64,000 bases of DNA, taken from assembly GCA_013397115.1 (NCBI GenBank), contig VWZW01006824.1, forward strand, positions 124,001-188,000. The letters run 5' to 3'. The position numbers were made by a program, and so were the translations under genes. The notes below the pieces were generated by a model. It was given only the letters and a program-made list of their open reading frames with translations, did no database searches and was not told the origin of the DNA. The DNA comes from Edolisoma coerulescens (Eukaryota; Chordata; Aves; Passeriformes; Campephagidae). Positions 23,830 through 31,961 of this stretch are shown here, piece after piece. Every line of letters starts with the position of its first letter. The stretch's first letter is position 1.

Positions 23830-26800
23830 GCCCTGTTTGTAGCTCTTCCCTGGCTTTCCTGCTGCCTGCCGGATGGTGAATGATGTAGTAAATCAGCTGT
23901 CACTTAGCAACGCTGCCGGCTGGGGAGCGTCGCCTGCAAGGCTGTGCAGTGGTTATTTCACCTTTTTTCCCCTCAATGTTTTCCAACCCAGCATGTATTT
24001 TCTTTTTCTTGATGCTTTCCCTGAATATGTGGGTGCAGATTTCCCACGGCTGAAGACAACAGCCCCAGCCGTGGGAGCCAGATGTTCCCTGCCAGCCCTC
24101 CCTGTGATTGTTGTGCAGCTCTGGGGCACCCCGAGACCCCCAGCGGATTTGGGCTCCAACCCAGCCCACGGTGGCAAGAAGCCATCTGCCATCTGCAGAG
24201 CTGGTACAGCAAGACGCAGAGAGGGTAGAAGGATGATTAGCTGGGGTTTATTCTTTGAGGAAGAAAACAGCATGGAGAAACACAGGGACCTGCCTATACG
24301 GGGAGCTCATCTCAGCACTGCAAAATCGTTGCCTGTGGAACTTGAGACCTGTTAAGCACACCTGAAACATGGCCTGTGGCTCACACCAAGGATATTTCTG
24401 TACATGGATTTGTCCAGCTCTTCACCGTCTGCACAGCCAGGCCCCAAGAGCAGGGGGCCATGCAGCAGAAGGCAGGACGATCATGGCTGTGATCACTGGG
24501 GTGAGGGATGGGGACTCCTCAGTTCTCCCAGCACTGCCTCTCACCTTGTCCCTCCTCTTGGGCTAGGGAGGAGGAAGGGAAACCTTCCAGCTTAGGGCTT
24601 TTAAACTGACAGTCTGCAAACTCTTCAAAAGAACCCAAATCTATCAGAGAAAAGGACAATTAGAGGGGCTTAAACCATTTGTGAACCCATCTTTGCACAT
24701 TTTGTAGCCTTTTCTGACCACGGCTAAGAAGCAGATTCAGTTCTGCTCCCCACCTGTGACTTGAAGAAATTTTTGTAATGCAACAATGCCTTTAAAAGAA
24801 AAAAAAAAAGAAGAAGGCCTTTCATTGAGAATTAAGAAGCAAAAGATCTTGAATAAGGGAGTTGCTCACTTGGCAGCCCAGTTGGAATAAAACCCCTGGT
24901 TCCCACAAAAGTAGATGTTTAACTTACACTCACTTTTGAGATGTAATCTGAATATATCTAGCCAAAACCGAGGCTTGCAAACCCAGCCCATGGGAGAGAA
25001 AGGATTTGCAAATATAAGGAAGCCAGACTGAACTGGCAGATCGGGCCAGGCTGGACAGGCCAAGCTGAACCAGTTGCTCATGGAACAACAGCACAGGACA
25101 GTACATCGAAGCACTCGGGGATAGCTGCTATGGTGGGAGCCTATTGAGATGGAGGGAGCTGCCAAACCCATGGCGACCAGGTCTGAGGCCACATGGGATG
25201 GGACAGCTTGGCCCAAAGGGAGAAATCTTTCGTTTTGGATGACCCATGGTAGAAGGAGGCATTCAAACAAGGAAGGAGTAAGCAAGGCTGAAGAGCAGTC
25301 AGTGAAAGACATGACTTATAACTGAGGTCTGAAAATTTATGAGTAGCATGGGGAGCTCTTCTCAGGGCTTGGTTCATCATGCACTGGAAGAAGATGCCAA
25401 AGGGTGCCATGAGATAAAGTTTCTGGAGATCTGTCGAGGTTGAGGACCCAACACCCTGGCTGTGGCCCCTGTGAACTGACTCCAAGTGCTGTGCAGTGGG
25501 ACACTTCTGGGACACTGGACTGACACGTGAGGATATCTCCTGGGGAAGGTCAGCCTGGGAACTGATTTCCTTCTTGCCCATGTTCAGCAACACCAGCTGA
25601 ACACTGGCCACAGATGCAATTAGCTTGGCAGCCCTTTTAATGTCTCTGTTTCTGAGGTTTCAGCTGCACAGGCAGGATCGGAGCTGGGCTCCTGGGACAA
25701 GGAGTGAGGCTGAGGCACTCAGGATGGATCCCCAGGAATGGCTGCTTGCTCTCTCCCTTCCAAAAGGGAAAGTTAGCTTTCAGTTAGTGTGAAAGGGTAC
25801 TTCTGCCCAGAACATGCAGCACTTATTCTCAAAAAATTAAAAGGAAATCCATTACTTTATGAATTCTAAGGATTGGAAGGAATTTCTCTAAGAAATGAGG
25901 CCTATTTTTAAATTTTTCTTTCTTCTGGGTGATATTTGCAAGGGAATAATGAAGGCTTAACAAACTTCTACACAGTTGAAATTCCTGAAGTTTTGCATAC
26001 AGGCTATATTTGCAGAAAAGAGGTTATTATTAGGGTAAGATGAGGCTTTTGTGACTAACAATTCAAAATCTAAGTAAGATAATCTGAGATGACAACAAAT
26101 ACACTTTAATCATGATAACATAATTACTGATCAGGAAGAATAGAGGACAAAATTAGTGTTGTTTAGGTATCTTCATGCTTTGTTTCTTCCTTCAAATGCT
26201 GTTTCCCACATTCACAACATTTAGATTGAAATAATCACCAAACCTGCAAAGAATTTGATGTTTCATCCTTCAGCTGTGGAGCTGTACACTCATCTTTCCT
26301 TGATCCCAGGTTTTCATCCCGAGCAGCAGGAGAATGTGATGTCTCAAAGACATAAAAGCCAAAGTTTGGCGCAGAGACAGAGGGCTGTCCAGCGCCACAT
26401 CTGTGTGTGAAAACAGGGACAGAATATCCACACACAAAGGGAAGACCTTGGACTCAGTGAGCCTCACAGGATATCCCTGGACAATTAAAGTTGTTAGTGT
26501 TAATGAAGTAAGATGGAAGCAGGCTCCATGTGTCCACCTCTCCATTGTTGTCCTAAATGACCTTGAGGAAATCTCTTTTGCTCCCCTCACTATCTGTTAA
26601 GTGGGGATGGTCCTTGCTTTCCTCTTAGATGTGCTAAATCAGTGTTTTGAGGATAAACACATCCAAGGTCTGTGAAATGCTGAGCTCATATGGTGACAGA
26701 GGCAGTCGAAGGATGTAAAATGGATTCACATTTGGGATTACAAGACTTTCCCTCTGGAGAGCAGAGCAGCGTCACTCCTGGGCATTTTGGCTGCATTGTG

Positions 26801-27764
26801 GCTGAGGGCTGGGGTTATTCAATGGGTTCACAGTGTCTCTGGTCAACCCTCCTTCTCTGGGGACCAAATCCTTTCCCATGCTGTGATATTAACAAAATGG
26901 TAGGCTACAGTTATTGACCCATAAATAACAAAGAAGATAATACAAGTTGACCTCTATGAGAAATCTGCTTCTTTTATCACAAATCTCTTGGAACAAAACT
27001 AAGGGGAGGTTGACTTCGGGGTCCTCCTTAAATAGAAGGAAATTACCCCCTTGCTGTGTGCAACAAAAGGTTTGCATTAGAATTTCATAAGAAATAGAGC
27101 AGAGCAATCAGCAGCAATGTCAAGCCCTCAAAAAAGTTATGTGGGACAATCTGATGACAAATCCGGAGTTGTGAAAGAGCCTTCTGAGAGTCAAGAAGAG
27201 AAGGTGTGGGAGAGAAACTCTTGTACACACTGTCCAAATGGACAGATATATTTCAACAGCGCAGAAACTCAGAGGAAAGCAAAAGACCCCACAATTCAGA
27301 GGAAAAGCCCTGAAAAACAAGGAGAAGTCTGCAAAGATTGTGACTTTCTTTGCTTCTTTGTCTGGAAGATATTAAAGAGGAGTGAGAAAAGGTGAAGGAA
27401 GACCTTATGACTGGGCAGGTTGTCCTGATGGACCACAGGTTTCCTCATGCAGCTGCCCTTAGGTGTGGCTCTCCTTGGCAATTTATGTTGGCATTAAGCA
27501 GGTTAAATAACACTGGCAATGACACCCAACAGATTCTCTTGAAAATATCCAGGGCTGCCTGTTCCCTACTGCCCAAGACTCAGAAGTCAGTTCTGCCCCA
27601 TAGGAACCTCTCTGGTCTTTTGGGGTGGCTCTGGAAGTGGTTTGGACTCAGACAAGACTAAACAAGACAGTCTCTGAGTTGATGCTGCCTCTCTTTGTTT
27701 GTGCCTGATGCAGCACGAATGTGACGCCTCCAGGGAGCACTTTGTGGTCTCTTGGATGAGAACT

Positions 27765-28140
27765 GTGCTCACCAAGAAAGGATACAGGAATTGGGATTGT
27801 TCACCTGGAGAAGAGAAGGTTTCAGGGTGACCTATTTGTGACCTCCCAGTATCTGAAGGGAACTGACTGGAAAGATGGAGAGGGACTTTGGACAGGGGCC
27901 TGGAGCGACAGGACAAGGGGGGATGCCTTTATTTATACTGACAGTGGGCAGGGTTACATGGGATACTGGGAAGAAATTCTTTCCTCTGAGGGTGGTGTGA
28001 TGCTGGCACAGGGTGCCCAGAAAAGCTGTGACTACCCCACCTCTGGAAATGTTCCAGGCCACACTAGACGGGGCTTGGAGCAACCCGGGATAGTGGAAGG
28101 TGTCCCTGCCCATAGCAGGGGGGTTGGGATGAGGTGAACT
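27765..28140 (+). mobile_element. CR1 LINE 3' end, about 375 bp
   Basis: The CR1 blocks are CACCTGGAGAAGAGAAGGTT, CAGTATCTGAAGGGAACTGA, GGCAGGGTTACATGGGATAC, GGCACAGGGTGCCCAGAAAA, GGGCTTGGAGCAACCCGGGA and GGTGTCCCTGCCCATAGCAG. The tail is cut off where an inverted copy begins. Confidence 0.9.
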
Positions 28141-28145
28141 CTAGC

Positions 28146-28285
28146 AGTTTGAAGCCGTTCCCCTTTGTCCTGTCACTCTAGTCCCTTGTCCAAAGCCCCT
28201 CAACATCTTTCTTGTTGGCCCCTTCAGGTACTGGAAGGCCACAATCAGGTGCAGGATGCCCTAAGCATGCTGGCTCAGGAGCAGA
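28146..28285 (-). mobile_element. CR1 LINE fragment, inverted, abutting the previous copy
   Basis: The plus strand reads GTTTGAAGCCGTTCCCCTTT, GTCCTGTCACTCTAGTCCCT, CATCTTTCTTGTTGGCCCCT and GGTACTGGAAGGCCACAATC. This is the reverse complement of the CR1 segment around the CCTACAAG and GACAGGACAAG blocks. The right border is uncertain. Confidence 0.75.
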
Positions 28286-28491
28286 AGGATAAGGCTCCCA
28301 ATCACACAGACAGCGTGAAGGGTCCAGGGAGAGTCCTGGACAACATGCCCCGAGAGATGCAGCTTCTAAGAGCTGCATTTGTGCATTTATCCAGGAGATA
28401 AAATCTCAGAGTACAAACTCAGCCTGGTTTATCACAGGACGGGCTCCAGGCAGGCAGGAGCAGCCCCAGTTTGCCCAGTTGAGAGGGACCA

Positions 28492-28509
28492 ATATATATA
28501 TATATATAT
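28492..28509. repeat. (AT)9 microsatellite
   Basis: Nine uninterrupted AT units. Confidence 0.95.
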
Positions 28510-28637
28510 GCCTCAACATATGTCACGATGAGGTGAAGAAAAATTCCTATAAAAGACCTGTGTTGCCCTGGCCCCAGGGAGGCTTCACCAGGCAGCCAAT
28601 GGGGCAGAGAAACTTCCATGGTTAGACTGTGAGCTTC

Positions 28638-28735
28638 NCTGCTGCTGCTGCCGCTCGAAAACCGCGCCCAGCCCGAAGCCGCGCACTCGCACCGCGCGGT
28701 TCGCAACCCGCACGCTCCGTCTGCCAAACCGATGC
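28638..28735. other. Small GC-rich, CpG-dense patch next to a single N
   Basis: About 100 bp rich in CG (for example AAACCGCGCCCAGCCCG and CGCACCGCGCGGTTCGCAAC) starts at an isolated N at 28638 inside a CTG/CCG stretch. It is flanked by AT-rich or ordinary sequence. It may be the remnant of a longer GC-rich segment missing at the N. A CT-rich tract with TTTATTTCAG at about 28.80-28.83 kb resembles a splice acceptor, so a plus-strand non-coding transcript is possible. No coding match was seen. Confidence 0.4.
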
Positions 28736-29529
28736 TTGCAGATGGCCAGGGTTCTGTGGTAACGCTGTCCCCTGTCTCCTGTTTCCCTCCCCGTCCCTCT
28801 CTTTTCTCTCTCTCTCTTTTTTTTATTTCAGTAAATGGTTTTCAGATATAATATTGTCGTATTTGTGCTTAGTTTTTCGTCAAGAAAGTCTATCCAAAAA
28901 GCCCTTCCCAGCTCTTTTATGGTGGAACGGGACACCAGTGCTGAACCAGTTTGCTCCTGCTCTGCAGCCGAGAGGCTGGAGGGATGGAGCCGAGCCCCAG
29001 GCCCTGCTGCAGCGCCTTCTTTAGGGACTGCACAGGATTCCGTAGGAGGTTTGGCCATGTCTTGCTCCCCAGCCCTGGTTGCACTGCAACCAGGAAAACC
29101 ATTCTGCAGCCTTGCAAGGCTCCTCTTTGAATATGTGGGGCCCTGAAATAATTTCCATAAACAGGTTCTTTTTTCAACCTGAAAAAATGTGGGGGGTTTA
29201 TTTTCAAAACCTGATCTTTCGTTTTGTCCCCAGGGTCACTTACAGACTCAAATAACACAGCTTGCATGAGCCAGCCACCTTGTACTCCTCTGATCCCAAA
29301 TTGTCCTCTGCCTCACTTCTTCAGGCTGGCCCATGTGCTCGAATGGACACTGAACTCAGCGGGATTTTTCCTGCCATAAAAAGACAAGTTGGAGCACAAA
29401 ACAAGTCACCAAGTCAGCATGGGAGGTGGGACCACATGTTATAAATAGTGGAAAAAGTGTAAATATTGAGCTGTGATAGAATGTTGTACCCAGGTGCAAG
29501 GTTACTGTCTGATGTGCCCATGTCCTGGC

Positions 29530-30066
29530 TCCATGCTGAGATGACCCTCTGGAGCACTATGTCCAGCTCCAGAGTCCCCAGCACAGGAAGAACATGGAGC
29601 TGTTGGAGCGAGTCCAGACAAGGCTACCAAGACGATCAGAGGGATGGAGCAGCTTTGTTGCAAGGAAAAGCTGGGAGAATTGGGGTTGCTCAGCCTGGAG
29701 AAAAGAAGCTTCAGTGTGACCTAACTGTGGCCTTGCAGTACCTGAAGGGAGCCCTACAGCAAAGATGGAGAGAGACTATTTAAAAGAGATGGAGTGGCAG
29801 GACAAGGAAGAATGGCTTCCCACTGCCAGAGGGCAGGGTTGGATGGGATATTTAGCAGAAATTCCTCCCTGTAAGGGTGGTGAGGCCCTGGCACAGGTTG
29901 CCCAGGGCAGCTGTGGCTGCCCCATCCCTGGAAGTATTCCAGGTCAGGTTGCACAGGGCTCAGAGCAACCTGATCTCATGGAAGGTGTCCCTGCCCATGT
30001 CAGGGGGGTTAGAACAAGATGATCTTCAATGTCCGTTCCAGCCCAAACCATGCTGGGATTCTCTGT
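29530..30066 (+). mobile_element. CR1 LINE 3' end, about 540 bp
   Basis: The CR1 order is TGGAGCACTATGTCCAGCTC, CATGGAGCTGTTGGAGCGAG, GGTTGCTCAGCCTGGAGAAA, CAGTACCTGAAGGGAGCCCT, GGCACAGGTTGCCCAGGGCA, CAGAGCAACCTGATCTCATG and a terminal CATGCTGGGATTCTCTG. It is one of the longer copies in the window. Confidence 0.93.
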
Positions 30067-30332
30067 GCCAGCTCCGGGCCCATGGGCCATATCCCTGCGC
30101 CATATCCCTGGTGCAGAACCCGTCCCGTGCCTGACCTTGCTGCCTCCCAGGCAGTGGGGCTGGTAGTATCAGGGGCTTTGGGTAATTTAGATGAGGCACA
30201 TTTGGGACATTTAAGAGTGATCCTTGGGACCGGACACCCAAGCTGCCAAACCCTGGGAATCCCCAGTGTGGCAAGCAGGCAGGGAACAGAAAATGGTCTG
30301 GCTTGTGACTCCCTCTTATCTTCCTCTCTTGC

Positions 30333-30500
30333 CCAGGGAGGTGATAGAGACACCATCTCTGGAGGTGTTCAAGAGGCATCTGGATGTGGGACTGGGTGAT
30401 GTGTTTAGTGGTTTAGGGGTTACCATGGCAGTGCTGGGTTGATGGTTGGACTTGATGATCCTAAAGGTCTCTTCCAGCCTTCATGATTCTATTCTATAGT
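30333..30500 (+). mobile_element. CR1 LINE 3' end fragment
   Basis: The copy shows GCCCAGGGAGGTGATAGAGA, CTGGAGGTGTTCAAGAGGCA, CAGTGCTGGGTTGATGGTTG, GACTTGATGATCCTAAAGGT and a terminal GATTCTATTCTAT repeat typical of CR1 ends. Confidence 0.93.
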
Positions 30501-30510
30501 TGCAAAATGG

Positions 30511-30700
30511 GTGTGATTCCTATTCATGCATTCATTCCTTACTGACATATTTTTGCCCCCACTCTCTTTCCAATATTAACTTCAGCTTGTAAATTATGAA
30601 GAATAAGAGTCAGTGAGTGATAATGGCCTTAGTAAAAATAAGTTTCCTTTCTTTCCTTTTTTTCCTTCGTTTGGTGTGTGCTTCAGCAACACTGTTGATG
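30511..30700. repeat. Unclassified interspersed repeat, copy 1
   Basis: About 190 bp is closely similar and in direct orientation to 56549-56744. Shared blocks include CTTACTGACATATTTTTGCC, AAATTATG.A.AATAAGAGTC, GATAATGGCCTTA and CATTTGGTGT/CGTTTGGTGT followed by GCTTCA.CAACA. It is sandwiched between two CR1 tails. I do not recognise the family; no coding potential or terminal repeats are evident. Confidence 0.8.
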
Positions 30701-30757
30701 GCTGGACTTGATGACCTTAAAGGGCTCTTCCAAGATTGATAGTTCTGTGGTTCTATG
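30692..30757 (+). mobile_element. CR1 terminal tail
   Basis: Only the last 65 bp or so of a CR1 is present: GATGGCTGGACTTGATGACC, TTAAAGGGCTCTTCCAAG and GGTTCTATG. It directly follows the unclassified repeat. Confidence 0.8.
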
Positions 30758-30867
30758 CGGGAAGTCCAAGCCTACATGCACTGTTCCCTCTGAAACTTTT
30801 CTTGTCACAAAAGTGTAAGGCCGCTGCCACCCTTGTGCTGAGGGACTGAGCCAGCAATGTTCCCTTG

Positions 30868-31486
30868 TGGCCAAGAAGGCAAACACAACCCTGGGATGCA
30901 TTAGGAAGAGCATTCCCAGTGGTCAGGGAGGTGATCCTGCCACTCTGCTCAGGCCTAGTGAGGCACATCTGGAGTACTGTGTCCAAGTCTGGGCTCCTCA
31001 GGACGGGAGAGACCTGGAGCTCCTGGAGCAAGTCCAGCAGAGGCTGCAGAGATGAGGAAGGGCATGGAGCATCTCCCTGCCAAGGAAAGGCTGAGGGACC
31101 TGGGGCTGTTCAGCCTCGAGAGGAGACCCAGCCTCGAGGGGCCCTCATCCCTGTCTGTCCCTGTCTGCAGGGAGGGCTCAGAGCAGGGACCAGACTCTGC
31201 TTCCTGGGACCCAGCAACAGGACAAGAGACCATGGGCAGAAATGGATGCCCAGGAAGTTCCACCTGAACATGAGGAAGAACTTCTTTCCTGTGCAGTGAC
31301 CAAGTACTGGAACAGAGACCAGAGAGGGTATGGAGTCTCCCTCACTGGGGATATTCCAGACCTCTCTGGACACAATCCTGTGCCTTATGCTCTCCTATGA
31401 CCTTGCTTGAGCAGGGAGGTGGGACCGGATGACCCACTGTGGTCCCTTCCAACCTGCCCCATTCTGTGTTTCTGTGATTCTGTGAC
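30868..31486 (+). mobile_element. CR1 LINE 3' end, about 620 bp, next to the SMG7 CpG island
   Basis: The longest CR1 copy here includes GGCCAAGAAGGCAAACACAA, GGAGTACTGTGTCCAAGTCT, GACCTGGAGCTCCTGGAGCA, AAAGGCTGAGGGACCTGGGG, CTGTTCAGCCTCGAGAGGAG, TCCACCTGAACATGAGGAAG and the terminal TTTCTGTGATTCTGTGACTG. Its 3' end sits within a few bases of the start of the CpG-rich SMG7 promoter. The broken frames match an inactive copy. Confidence 0.94.
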
Positions 31487-31614
31487 TGGGGCTCCCGCCA
31501 GTGCCAGGGGCCTCTCGGCAAGGCGCCCCTCCGAGGGCCGAGAGGGGAGATGTGACAAAGCCGGCTGTCGCTGCGCGGGCCAGGCCGCAGGCGCAGGCCC
31601 CGGGATGCGCCGCG

Positions 31615-31659
31615 GTTGCCATGGCGACGCCCCACCGCCCCCTCGGTTGCCATGGCAGC
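31615..31659. promoter_or_regulatory. Paired X-box-like (RFX-type) motifs
   Basis: GTTGCCATGGCGAC (31615-31628) and GTTGCCATGGCAGC (31646-31659) each match the RFX X-box pattern (GTTRCC, then an RGYAAC-like half) with small deviations in the right half. They start 31 bp apart, about three helical turns. RFX binding is inferred from the motif only. Confidence 0.5.
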
Positions 31660-31934
31660 GGGAGGGGGAAGGGTTTGCCGATGGCGCGCCGGAAGTGCCG
31701 GCGGGGGCGGGGTCTGGTCCGGAAGCGCAGCCGGCTCGGCGGGAGGGCCGCGGCGCCTCAGCGGGGCAGGAGAGCGGCGAGCGGACGCTGTCGGTGCCGG
31801 AGTGGCGAAGCCGGGGCTACCCGGGCCGCCGAGGGGCCGGAGCAGTGGGGCCGGTGGGGCGCGGGCGGTCCCGCCTGACCGGAGCGCAGAAGCGGGGATA
31901 CCCCGCCCCTTCCTCCCCGCGGGCCCTGCACGGG

Positions 31935-31945
31935 AAGATGGCGGC
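31935..31945 (+). promoter_or_regulatory. YY1-type element AAGATGGCGGC
   Basis: AAGATGGCGGC is the classic YY1 site found just downstream of the start site in many CpG-island genes. Its ATG (31938) is probably 5' UTR rather than the SMG7 initiator, because it reads out of frame with exon 2. Confidence 0.65.
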
Positions 31946-31961
31946 GGCGGGAGGNTCTCCG
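31938..31961 (+). CDS. SMG7: SMG7 exon 1, end of the first coding exon with the initiator lost at N
   Basis: The exon ends TCTCCG before a GTGAGT donor. Joined to exon 2 it gives CTC CGG CAG GCA (LRQA), matching the YLRQAE region of SMG7. The bases before the single N at 31955 (AAGATGGCGGCGGCGGGAGG) look like 5' UTR. If N is read as one base, the ATG at 31938 frames into a TGA inside exon 2. The initiator and about eight codons are therefore missing here. Only the last six bases before the donor are confidently coding. Confidence 0.7.

Larger units (their letters stand above)
20666..31489. other. Intergenic region between the candidate NMNAT2 promoter and SMG7
   Basis: No conserved coding exon was found on either strand. 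The region contains numerous CR1 fragments, an AT microsatellite, a 36-bp tandem duplication and a small GC-rich patch at 28.64-28.73 kb. Short ORFs such as that at 27117-27395 have no recognised domain. Confidence 0.55.

Noticed and set aside
27117..27395. 92-codon plus ORF (hydrophilic, Lys/Glu/Ser-rich)
   Set aside because: Not recognised, no splice or promoter context, and of a length expected by chance in 64 kb.
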